From Legionella genomosp. 1 (GTDB lineage Bacteria; Pseudomonadota; Gammaproteobacteria; Legionellales; Legionellaceae), in contig CAMDBQ010000058.1 in assembly GCA_945889365.1 (NCBI GenBank), positions 1 to 7,954 on the forward strand: a stretch of 7,954 nucleotides of DNA, read 5' to 3'. A model generated the notes under the pieces. The model had not been told where the DNA came from, made no database searches, and was given only the letters and a program-made list of their open reading frames with translations. Made by a program: the position numbers and the translations under genes. Positions 1 to 5,944 of this stretch are shown here, piece by piece; the stretch's first letter is position 1; every line of letters starts with the position of its first letter.

Positions 1-1158
1 CATCAATTGTGCAAAATTAACTCAGGCACAGAAAACCTGTCCGGCTTGAAAAAAACGCATCACGCCTTGCACGCTGCATTTACACCCATCGCCGATGACA
101 TTCAATCCATTACATTCCCCGGTATATCAACCATCAACATGGCAGGAAACACAATATTACAAACCTGTGGTGATGCATTGTATATCCGCAAACGACCTGA
201 ATTGACACGTCGTATATTGCTAAGCGGTCATATGGATACCGTTTATGGCGTCAACCACCCTTTTCAAAATCCTGCCTATATCAATGACAATCATCTAAAT
301 GGGCCTGGCGTCGCGGACATGAAAGGCGGATTGGTTGTCATGCTGCATGCGCTTACTGCGTTTGAACGTTCGCCACATGCTGACACACTGGGCTGGGATG
401 TACTGATTAATGCAGATGAAGAAATCGGCTCACCTGCATCCAGTCAGTTTTTTTCCGAAATTAAATCCAGGTATCAAGCCGTATTGGTGTATGAGCCGGC
501 TATGAATGCGAAGGGTACATTAGCCAAAAATCGCAAAGGCAGTGGCAAGCTGACTGTGGTTGCTACGGGGAAAGCAGCGCATGCCGGTCGCGCTTTTTAT
601 GAAGGGCGAAATGCCATTTGTTTTCTGGCTGAAGCGGTCACAGCCATTCATGCGCTAAATGGCTTGCGTGATGGGGTTACCATCAATGTGGGCATAGTGG
701 CCGGTGGTGATGCGCTAAATGTTGTGCCAGACAAAGCCGTTGCTAAATTGGATGTTCGGATTACTTTGCCTGAAGATGAATATTGGGTACGCCAGCAATT
801 GGATACCATTATCAACCAGTTGCGGCGAACTGATGATTCATTGACTGTATACGGACGTTTTGATCGCCCGGTTAAACGGGTTAATACCTCGACCGAACGT
901 TTATTTGCACGCATTCAACATCTAGGCCATTCACTCGGACTTACCCTGGATTGGCAAGACAGTGGCGGTTGCTGTGATGGCAATAACTTCGGTGCTCACG
1001 GCTTACCAGTGATTGATACGTTAGGGGTGCGTGGCGGAGATATTCACAGTGAAAACGAATTCATACTGCTCGATAGTCTGGTTGAGCGCGCGTCATTAAG
1101 CATGCTTTTATTAGATGATTTGGCGCAAGGCGGACTTGAGGAGCTAACCCAGCCATGA
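1..1158 (+). CDS. M20-family zinc hydrolase, carboxypeptidase G2-like (5' partial)
   Basis: This is a dinuclear-zinc amidohydrolase/peptidase of the M20 family. Numbering from the in-frame TTG at position 7, the metal and catalytic residues are all visible: HMD (H75, D77), GPGVAD (D104), ADEE (E138 general base, E139 ligand), YEPA (E163), the AHAG dimer-domain histidine (H192) and the late DIHSE histidine (H347). The spacing matches carboxypeptidase G2, as I remember that enzyme, almost residue for residue, so this is the glutamate-releasing subgroup rather than DapE or ArgE. The frame is open to the left edge (H-Q before the TTG), and the INSGTEN segment normally lies about 20 residues into such proteins. 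The true start is therefore probably outside the window and the TTG is not the start. The stop overlaps the astA start (ATGA), which implies co-translation. The substrate is unproven; N-succinylglutamate is a plausible candidate from context. The family call is firm and the substrate is inference. Confidence 0.9.
   Translation, partial: HQLCKINSGTENLSGLKKTHHALHAAFTPIADDIQSITFPGISTINMAGNTILQTCGDALYIRKRPELTRRILLSGHMDTVYGVNHPFQNPAYINDNHLNGPGVADMKGGLVVMLHALTAFERSPHADTLGWDVLINADEEIGSPASSQFFSEIKSRYQAVLVYEPAMNAKGTLAKNRKGSGKLTVVATGKAAHAGRAFYEGRNAICFLAEAVTAIHALNGLRDGVTINVGIVAGGDALNVVPDKAVAKLDVRITLPEDEYWVRQQLDTIINQLRRTDDSLTVYGRFDRPVKRVNTSTERLFARIQHLGHSLGLTLDWQDSGGCCDGNNFGAHGLPVIDTLGVRGGDIHSENEFILLDSLVERASLSMLLLDDLAQGGLEELTQP
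1138..1143 (+). promoter_or_regulatory. Shine-Dalgarno of astA inside the upstream gene
   Basis: GAGGAG lies within the last codons of the hydrolase gene, 11 bases before the astA ATG at 1155. It supports that ATG, which overlaps the upstream TGA by four bases (ATGA), as the real start, and it indicates translational coupling of the two genes. Confidence 0.6.
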
Positions 1159-2174
1159 CGATTTTATTTCGCGGCGCATGTGATAGCGATCTGGATGCCA
1201 TTTGTGAGTTAGCTGAGTTAGGCGGAATTGGTCTGACTACATTACCTAAAGACATCGATATCTTAAATAAACGACTAACGTGGTCTAGCCGATCATTTAA
1301 CCAAGCAATCGAACATCCCCAAAATGGATATTATTTATTTGTGTTAGAAGATACCTCCACCAAGAACATCATTGGCTCATCAGCGATTGAAGCTTCTCTT
1401 GGCCATGAGTGCCATTTTTATTCCTATAAATTATCAAAGCACACTCAAACATGCCCTTCACTTAACATTCAAAATAATTATGAAACATTAAATCTAGTAA
1501 CTGACAAGCATTATCATTCTGAGATCTGCACTCTGTTTTTGGATCCGGCCTACCGTCACGGCGGCAATGCTTCGCTGCTTTCGCGTTCACGATTTTTATT
1601 TATGGCCGCTTTCCCCGAACGCTTTCAACCAGCCGTCATCGCTGAAATGCGTGGGATGTCTGATGAAGCAGGACAATCTCCTTTTTGGAATGCCGTGGGT
1701 CAGCATTTCTTTCATCTGTCATTTGCCGAAGCCGACCGACTCACCCTGGCAACCGACAAACAATTTATCGCTGATTTAATGCCAAAAAATCCCGTGTATG
1801 TCAATCTTCTTCCACAAGCAGCGCAAGAGGTGATTGGGCAAACCCATCCATTAACACACGGCGCCCTGAATATATTATTACGTGAAGGATTTCAACCTAC
1901 ACCTTATGTCGATATTTTTGATGCAGGACCCACGATTGAAGCCCAACGAGATGAGATACAAACGATTATTAACAGCCACGTCATGACGATAAGTCATATT
2001 GAGGAAACGGTAAGCAGTAATCGTCATTTAATAGCCAATACCTTGCTTGATTTTCGTGCCACCATCGGTCAGATCATACCGGATGAACAGAGTGGCTCTT
2101 GCATTATTAGTCAGGAAACAGCAAATGTCTTACAGGTTACTTTAAACGATACAATTCGTGTGGTGATGATGTAA
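1155..2174 (+). CDS. astA: Arginine N-succinyltransferase (AST pathway step 1)
   Basis: AstA transfers succinyl from succinyl-CoA to the alpha-amino group of arginine, giving N2-succinylarginine. It is cytoplasmic and commits arginine to ammonia-producing catabolism. The 339-residue protein has the family length (about 340). It carries the expected landmarks: GGIGLTTLP near residues 23-31, YYLFVLED (59-66), the SEICTLFLDP block (122-131), SRSRFLFMAAF (143-153), AEMRG (163-167), SPFW (175-178), AELMP-like ADLMPKNPVY (206-215) and GQTHPLT. In the last of these, H231 corresponds to the active-site histidine of the E. coli enzyme. YVDIFDAGPT (251-260) is also characteristic. The C-terminal third is more divergent than the core. 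The gene overlaps the upstream hydrolase by four bases and is followed by astD after a 94-base gap. The identification is secure; the start is fixed by the overlap and the upstream GAGGAG. Confidence 0.97.
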   Translation: MTILFRGACDSDLDAICELAELGGIGLTTLPKDIDILNKRLTWSSRSFNQAIEHPQNGYYLFVLEDTSTKNIIGSSAIEASLGHECHFYSYKLSKHTQTCPSLNIQNNYETLNLVTDKHYHSEICTLFLDPAYRHGGNASLLSRSRFLFMAAFPERFQPAVIAEMRGMSDEAGQSPFWNAVGQHFFHLSFAEADRLTLATDKQFIADLMPKNPVYVNLLPQAAQEVIGQTHPLTHGALNILLREGFQPTPYVDIFDAGPTIEAQRDEIQTIINSHVMTISHIEETVSSNRHLIANTLLDFRATIGQIIPDEQSGSCIISQETANVLQVTLNDTIRVVMM

Positions 2175-2211
2175 AGAGCACGACGAAATGACTAAAGATT
2201 GATCACAGTTA

Positions 2212-2226
2212 AATGTAATGTAATGT
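2212..2226 (+). repeat. Three tandem AATGT units between astA and astD
   Basis: Three perfect copies of the pentamer AATGT run head to tail in the 94-base astA-astD gap and lead directly into a small hairpin. The repeat is too short to show function. It may be a chance simple-sequence repeat whose copy number could vary between strains. Confidence 0.6.
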
Positions 2227-2237
2227 GTCGGAGACAC
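2225..2237 (+). other. Small hairpin GTGTC-GGA-GACAC upstream of astD
   Basis: A perfect 5-bp stem with a 3-base loop lies 31 bases before the astD start, between the AATGT repeat and the ribosome-binding region. It has no following T run, so it is not a terminator. It could influence mRNA processing or translation of astD, or be incidental. Confidence 0.35.
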
Positions 2238-2251
2238 CTTCATGCCCAGAT

Positions 2252-2255
2252 AGGA
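2252..2255 (+). promoter_or_regulatory. Probable ribosome-binding site of astD, with a decoy upstream ATG
   Basis: AGGA is the only purine-rich candidate before astD. It is 13 bases from the astD ATG at 2269, which is long, and only 3 bases from another ATG at 2259, which is too close. The 2259 ATG opens a 7-codon frame (MTNNELH) that ends at 2282, inside astD. The homology-supported start remains 2269, because the protein begins with the INGNW motif expected at the AstD N-terminus. Confidence 0.4.
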
Positions 2256-2268
2256 TAAATGACTAACA

Positions 2269-3720
2269 ATGAACTACATTAATGGCAATTGGAGCGAAGG
2301 GCAAGGTAATCCATTTACCTCCACGAATCCCGCAGATAATAAAATTATTTGGCAGGGAGCAAACAGTACAGAGGATGAAGTACTTGCCGCTTGTGAAGCG
2401 GCACATCGTGCTCTTCCTGCTTGGGCAAATCTTGATTTTTCAAGCCGTGCCAACCATATTTTAAATTTCAGTAAACAAGTTGAATCAAGACGTGCTGAGC
2501 TCATCTTATTGATCTCAACTGAAAGTGGAAAACCACTCTGGGAAGCGGCAACTGAAGTGGCCGCCGTAATTGGGAAGGCTAGCCTGTCTATTCAAGCCTA
2601 TCAGGAACGAACTGCAGAGAAACATACCATCACGCCTGATGCAACCAACAGCTTGCGTTTTAAACCTCATGGCGTTATCGCGGTCCTCGGCCCGTTTAAC
2701 TTTCCAGCCCATTTGAGTAATGGCCATATTATTCCTGCATTATTAGCTGGCAATACCGTGGTTTACAAACCTAGCGAATTAACCCCTGCTGTGGCTGAGT
2801 TTATTGTTCAATGTTGGCATAATAGTGAATTACCCGCTGGTGTTATCAATTGCATTCAAGGCAATGCTGATACGGCAAAAGCGCTTCTAGATACAGATAT
2901 TCAAGGGGTATATTTCACGGGCAGTTACCATACTGGTCGACAAATCAATCAACGGTTTAGCGATCGACCTGACGTCATTCTGGCGTTAGAAATGGGTGGC
3001 AATAACCCGTTGGTGATTGATAACGTCGAACATATCCAGGCCGCGGTTTATCACACCTTGCTGTCTACCTTTATTACGGCCGGACAACGCTGCACCTGTG
3101 CAAGGCGATTGATGATTCCGGATAATTCGATGGGTGATTTATTTCTCAATCATTTTTTAGAAGCGGGCTCGGCGTTACGAGTGGGTCCATTTACTCATAA
3201 GCCTGAAGCCTTTATGGGGCCTGTGATCAGCCATGCTCACGCACTGAGGCATTTAAATGCTCAACATGCTTTGCAAAAATTGGGTGGCCGATCGCTCTTA
3301 ACCATGAATTTACTGACTGAAAGTACGGGTTTACTGAGTCCTGGGATCATGGACATGACGGATGTGATCAATCCTCCTGATGAGGAAATTTTCGCACCAT
3401 TTGTGCAAGTGTTTCGTTATCAGGATTTTGATCATGCCCTTCTACTCGCCAATCAAACACGCTACGGTTTAGCGGCTGGTTTGTTTAGTCAGGATCAAGA
3501 CCATTATCAGCAATTTTATCAAACGATTCGTGCAGGACTTATCAACTGGAATCGACCCACTACAGGGGCTGCTAGCAGCCTGCCCTTTGGTGGCATTGGG
3601 CGTAGTGGGAATCATAGGCCGAGTGCGTATTTTGCGGCGGATTATTGTGCGTATCCGATTGCAAGTTTGGAGCAGGCAACGTTGGTGATGCCGGAGACAT
3701 TGTTGCCAGGGATAGAATAA
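2269..3720 (+). CDS. astD: N-succinylglutamate 5-semialdehyde dehydrogenase (AST pathway step 4)
   Basis: AstD is an NAD-dependent aldehyde dehydrogenase that oxidises N-succinylglutamate semialdehyde to N-succinylglutamate in the cytoplasm. The 483-residue protein shows the complete ALDH fold: YINGNW start, GPFNFP with the oxyanion asparagine (N144), YKPSE (K167), the nucleotide loop FTGSYHTG (216-223), general base in LEMGGNNP (E241), and nucleophile in AGQRCTCARR (C275). DEEIFAPF (371-378), NWNRPTTGAASSLPFGG (426-442) and SGNHRPSA (446-453) follow. ALEMGGNNP, GQRCTCARR and GNHRPSAYFAADYCAYP identify the AstD subfamily rather than a general ALDH. It is a few residues shorter at the C-terminus than the E. 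coli protein, with no active-site loss. It lies between astA and astB on the same strand, the order of the classical ast operon, with a palindromic repeat immediately after its stop. Confidence 0.97.
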   Translation: MNYINGNWSEGQGNPFTSTNPADNKIIWQGANSTEDEVLAACEAAHRALPAWANLDFSSRANHILNFSKQVESRRAELILLISTESGKPLWEAATEVAAVIGKASLSIQAYQERTAEKHTITPDATNSLRFKPHGVIAVLGPFNFPAHLSNGHIIPALLAGNTVVYKPSELTPAVAEFIVQCWHNSELPAGVINCIQGNADTAKALLDTDIQGVYFTGSYHTGRQINQRFSDRPDVILALEMGGNNPLVIDNVEHIQAAVYHTLLSTFITAGQRCTCARRLMIPDNSMGDLFLNHFLEAGSALRVGPFTHKPEAFMGPVISHAHALRHLNAQHALQKLGGRSLLTMNLLTESTGLLSPGIMDMTDVINPPDEEIFAPFVQVFRYQDFDHALLLANQTRYGLAAGLFSQDQDHYQQFYQTIRAGLINWNRPTTGAASSLPFGGIGRSGNHRPSAYFAADYCAYPIASLEQATLVMPETLLPGIE

Positions 3721-3757
3721 ACTACGTCATCCCTCGCAAGCTCGGGATGACGTAGTT
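3720..3757. repeat. Palindromic dispersed-repeat-like element between astD and astB
   Basis: Two perfect 14-base arms (3720-3733 and 3744-3757, AACTACGTCATCCC and its complement) enclose a 10-base loop. The left arm begins on the last base of the astD stop codon. The GTCATCCC...GGGATGAC core is of the kind that recurs as small interspersed palindromes in many proteobacterial genomes. It is followed by CATTAACAG and not by a T run, so it is a poor intrinsic terminator. In the transcript it would form a strong stem between astD and the astB ribosome-binding site (GAGG at 3766-3769), where it could protect upstream mRNA or attenuate downstream reading. The structure is certain; the repeat-family membership is inferred. 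Confidence 0.75.
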
Positions 3758-3775
3758 CATTAACAGAGGTTAAAC

Positions 3776-5113
3776 ATGCAAGTTTTTGAATTAAACATGG
3801 ACGGAATAGTTGGCCCAAGCCATAATTACTCAGGTCTTGCGGTTGGCAATATCGCATCGACTACGAATGCTCTAATCATCGCCAATCCCGCAGCCGCCGC
3901 TCTGCAGGGGCTGAAAAAAATGCGTCTATTGCATCACCTGGGAATCAAACAAGCGGTTCTTCCACCTCATCAGCGGCCTAATCTCCATCTATTGCATCAA
4001 CTCGGGTTTCGAGGCACGCCTGCCGAACAAGTTCGGCAAGCAAAACTCACCGCTCCTGGATTGCTCAGCGCGAGCTACTCTGCATCAAGCATGTGGACTG
4101 CTAATGCCGCAACCGTCTCATCAAGCCTTGATACACAGGATGGACGAGTGCATTTTACAGCGGCAAACCTCGTCAGTAATTTGCATCGTCATCATGAAGC
4201 TGATTTTTCTCATGCCTTATTAGAGCGAATTTTTTCCAATGAACACTACTTTCAACACCATCCCGTATTGCCTAAAACTATGATTACTGCCGATGAAGGC
4301 GCTGCAAACCACAATCGGCTGTGTGCAGATCACGCGAATCGGGGTATCAATCTATTTGTTTATGGTAAACAAGCCATGTCTGGAACCGACCCTATCCCGA
4401 AGCGTTTTCCTGCTCGACAAACCTTGGAAGCATCTCAAGCCATCGCTCGCAGTCACCAATTAAATCCAGAACAAGTTATATTTGCATGTCAAAATCCAGA
4501 TGCCATTGATCAAGGCGTGTTTCATAATGATGTTATAGGCGTAGCAAATGAATACGTTTTGCTCATTCATGAGGACGCCCTGCTCCATCAGAAAAATGTA
4601 CTTGAAGCATTACAAGCCAAAGCTTTGTTCCCTATGCAAATGATTCAAGTCAGTCGCGAAGACATCAGTATTGCCGAGGCAGTTAGCTGTTATTTGTTTA
4701 ATTCTCAACTGATCACTATGCCCGATAAAACCATGGCTCTCATTGCACCCTCTGAATGCGAATACAATCCACGCATTCATGCTTTCCTATATAACCTGAT
4801 GGAATCAAATACCAACCCAATTAAACAAGTCCATTATTTGGATCTCAAACAAAGCATGCTCAATGGCGGCGGCCCTGCTTGTCTGCGTTTACGCGTGCCT
4901 TTAAATCAACATGAGCTAGCAGCTATGCATCAAGAAATATTGGTCAACGATGTATTGCTGGATACCCTGGAAGCTTGGGTAAAACAGCATTATCGTACCG
5001 CACTACATGCACATGATTTAGATGATCCCTCCTTGATTACTGAAAGCTTCGCAGCCCTTGATGAGTTAAGCTCAATGCTCAATCTAGGCTCGATTTATCC
5101 GTTTCAAAAGTAG
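3776..5113 (+). CDS. astB: N-succinylarginine dihydrolase (AST pathway step 2)
   Basis: AstB hydrolyses N2-succinylarginine to N2-succinylornithine, two ammonia and CO2, using an amidinotransferase-type fold with a Cys-His-Glu triad. At 445 residues it has the family length (E. coli about 447). The catalytic residues are visible: E174 in DEGAANHNR, H250 in DQGVFHNDVI, and C369 in NGGGPACLRLRVPL. Other family blocks are MDGIVGPSHNYSGL (8-21), ERP-like HQRPNL (65-70), SASSMWTANAAT (102-113), LFVYG (193-197), PARQT (212-216), SCYLFNSQL (304-312) and the terminal LNLGSIYPFQK. The ATG has a well-placed GAGG six bases upstream. The gene is 55 bases after astD, separated by a long palindrome. It is the last recognisable ast gene here; no astE follows. 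Confidence 0.97.
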   Translation: MQVFELNMDGIVGPSHNYSGLAVGNIASTTNALIIANPAAAALQGLKKMRLLHHLGIKQAVLPPHQRPNLHLLHQLGFRGTPAEQVRQAKLTAPGLLSASYSASSMWTANAATVSSSLDTQDGRVHFTAANLVSNLHRHHEADFSHALLERIFSNEHYFQHHPVLPKTMITADEGAANHNRLCADHANRGINLFVYGKQAMSGTDPIPKRFPARQTLEASQAIARSHQLNPEQVIFACQNPDAIDQGVFHNDVIGVANEYVLLIHEDALLHQKNVLEALQAKALFPMQMIQVSREDISIAEAVSCYLFNSQLITMPDKTMALIAPSECEYNPRIHAFLYNLMESNTNPIKQVHYLDLKQSMLNGGGPACLRLRVPLNQHELAAMHQEILVNDVLLDTLEAWVKQHYRTALHAHDLDDPSLITESFAALDELSSMLNLGSIYPFQK

Positions 5114-5117
5114 TGCC

Positions 5118-5134
5118 TCGTCTTGTTAAGACGA
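5118..5134 (+). terminator. Weak terminator-like hairpin after astB
   Basis: A perfect 7-bp stem (TCGTCTT with AAGACGA) closes a GTT loop five bases after the astB stop. The following bases (TCCCTTAAG) contain no proper U tract, so Rho-independent termination would be inefficient. It may instead stabilise the 3' end of the ast transcript. Its position at the end of the gene cluster is the main support. Confidence 0.35.
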
Positions 5135-5145
5135 TCCCTTAAGCT

Positions 5146-5170
5146 GTCGTCCCAGCGTAGGCGGGGATGC
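5146..5170. repeat. Dispersed repeat-like palindrome (GCGTAGGCGGGGAT type)
   Basis: GTCGTCCCAGCGTAGGCGGG followed by GATGC resembles the very common interspersed palindromes of proteobacteria with a CCCGCGTAGGCGGGGAT core. Here the left arm is degenerate: CGTCCC (5148-5153) still pairs with GGGATG (5164-5169) with one G-U pair. GTCGTCCCAG recurs exactly at 5825-5834 on the other side of the cold shock gene. Membership in a genome-wide family is inferred from general knowledge and cannot be shown from this window. Confidence 0.45.
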
Positions 5171-5312
5171 ATCCTGCAACCCACTCGGTAATAATGTAAT
5201 TTGTACATCCTGATGTGCTGTCACAATGGTGCGAGCAATGCACGCTGTGAGTGTAATAAAAAGAGCGCCATCTGGTAGTGAGGGTTTGGAACAATGACGT
5301 TTTCCAGAATAC

Positions 5313-5349
5313 TTCGGGAGTAATGGAAAAAATCCTGGCATTACTCGAA
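5313..5349. repeat. Imperfect inverted repeat in the astB-csp gap
   Basis: TTCG (5313-5316) plus AGTAATG (5319-5325) pairs with CATTACTCGAA (5339-5349), giving 11 base pairs with a 2-base bulge and a 13-base loop. No T run follows on either strand, so a terminator is unlikely. It could be the end of a degraded small repeat or a structured RNA element; nothing in the window decides this. Confidence 0.45.
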
Positions 5350-5487
5350 ACCGAGCCACACATAGGCACCCTCATCCCCAGTCTTTCTCAAAACAGGAGA
5401 AGGGAGCAGATCGTGCTAACTGATTAACTTCGGTGCCAATTTAGATGGGACATGTATGGACCCCGCCGTGGCTTATTCTGGGCGAGT

Positions 5488-5516
5488 TTGGCAAAACTGT
5501 TTCAATATGTTATGAT
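5488..5516 (+). promoter_or_regulatory. Strong sigma-70 promoter with extended -10 for the cold shock gene
   Basis: TTGGCA (5488-5493) and TATGAT (5511-5516) each match the sigma-70 consensus at five of six positions with an ideal 17-base spacer. TG at 5508-5509 supplies an extended -10. Transcription would start near 5523, leaving a leader of only about 24 bases that holds just the ribosome-binding site AAAGG (5532-5536). This is the best promoter match I found in the window. Confidence 0.75.
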
Positions 5517-5546
5517 TAACGTCCAGCTAATAAAGGTAAATGAAAA

Positions 5547-5753
5547 ATGTCAGAAAAAGTATGCGGTACAGTAAAATGGTTTAACGAAAGCAAAGGCTTT
5601 GGTTTTATTGAAAGCAATGGCAAAGATTACTTTGTACATTTCAGCGCAATCCAAGGCAGCGGATTCAAAACGCTTGCTGAAGGTGCTGCAGTTATGTTCA
5701 AACCAGGTCAAGGACAAAAAGGTCCTCAAGCTGAAGAAGTTGATTTGGTATAG
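5547..5753 (+). CDS. Cold shock domain protein (CspA family)
   Basis: This 68-residue single-domain protein is an OB-fold nucleic-acid-binding protein that binds single-stranded RNA/DNA and melts mRNA structure. It contains the N-terminal GTVKWFN strand (7-13), RNP1 KGFGFIE (16-22), and RNP2-like DYFVHFSAI (27-35), where Y28 occupies the position often held by valine. The GQGQKGPQAEEV C-terminal strand (54-65) completes the domain. Length and motifs fit CspA/CspC/CspE-type proteins, but the paralogue cannot be named from one sequence. The ATG is preceded by AAAGG with a 10-base gap. An out-of-frame ATG at 5540 meets TGA at once and is not used. The gene is monocistronic, with its own strong promoter and a terminator immediately downstream. 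The very short predicted leader lacks room for an E. coli cspA-like thermosensing 5' UTR, so it may be constitutive or induced by other means. Confidence 0.95.
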   Translation: MSEKVCGTVKWFNESKGFGFIESNGKDYFVHFSAIQGSGFKTLAEGAAVMFKPGQGQKGPQAEEVDLV

Positions 5754-5761
5754 TCTTTCCA

Positions 5762-5816
5762 GGTCTGTCTCAGACCCTACAGCCATTCTTCAATGAGTGG
5801 CTGTAAAATTCTTGTT
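5762..5816 (+). terminator. Tandem-hairpin terminator of the cold shock gene
   Basis: Two hairpins follow the csp stop. The first is GGTCTG-TCT-CAGACC (5762-5776). The second is an 11-bp stem (5778-5788 with 5795-5805, TACAGCCA paired with TGGCTGTA, extended inward with one G-U pair) and a 6-base loop. It leads into AAATTCTTGTTATTT, an interrupted T-rich tail. The longer second hairpin is the likely intrinsic terminator on the plus strand. The opposite strand lacks a T tail, so it probably does not serve the convergent gene. Confidence 0.65.
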
Positions 5817-5920
5817 ATTTCCTAGTCGTCCCAGTTTCATATCTAAACACACCCTAATTCAAACAATACAACTCAGTGCTCTTTTTTGTATATTTTTCGT
5901 GGACGTTTGCGTTACCTAAT

Positions 5921-5938
5921 TTAGAGCTGTCGCTCTGA
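5921..5938 (-). terminator. Possible weak hairpin after the YhdP-like gene
   Basis: AGAGC and GCTCT (5923-5927 and 5932-5936) form a 5-bp stem with a 4-base loop, extendable by a G-U and an A-T pair, seven bases past the stop of the minus-strand gene. The sequence that follows on the minus strand is AAATTAGG and not a T run, so termination here would be weak or Rho-dependent. Confidence 0.25.
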
Positions 5939-5944
5939 CGTATT

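Larger units (their letters stand above)
5114..5487. other. Gene-free stretch between astB and the csp promoter
   Basis: I see no convincing gene here. Overlapping minus-strand open frames between 5126 and 5375 have low-complexity, unrecognisable products. One of them ends in a peptide (IPAYAGTTA) of the kind produced when a GC-rich dispersed palindrome is translated. The stretch does hold a hairpin after astB, the repeat-like segment near 5146-5170, an imperfect inverted repeat at 5313-5349, and a purine/pyrimidine hairpin TTCTC/GAGAA at 5385-5401. It looks like an accumulation site for small repeats, possibly including remnants of a lost element. Confidence 0.5.

Noticed and set aside
648..914. 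Minus-strand open frame inside the M20 hydrolase gene
   Set aside because: Antisense shadow of a well-supported coding sequence with a composition unlike a real protein.
2199..2226. Possible promoter before astD (TTGATC with TAATGT at 16 bases)
   Set aside because: The -10 match is poor and the gene lies 94 bases after astA on the same strand, so an internal promoter is not supported.
5126..5375. Two overlapping minus-strand open frames of about 77 residues in the astB-csp gap
   Set aside because: No recognisable domain, no convincing ribosome-binding site, two competing frames over the same DNA, and a C-terminus that looks like a translated dispersed repeat.
5881..5899. T-rich run between csp and the YhdP-like gene as a terminator tail
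   Set aside because: No stable hairpin precedes it on the plus strand, and on the minus strand it is an A run.
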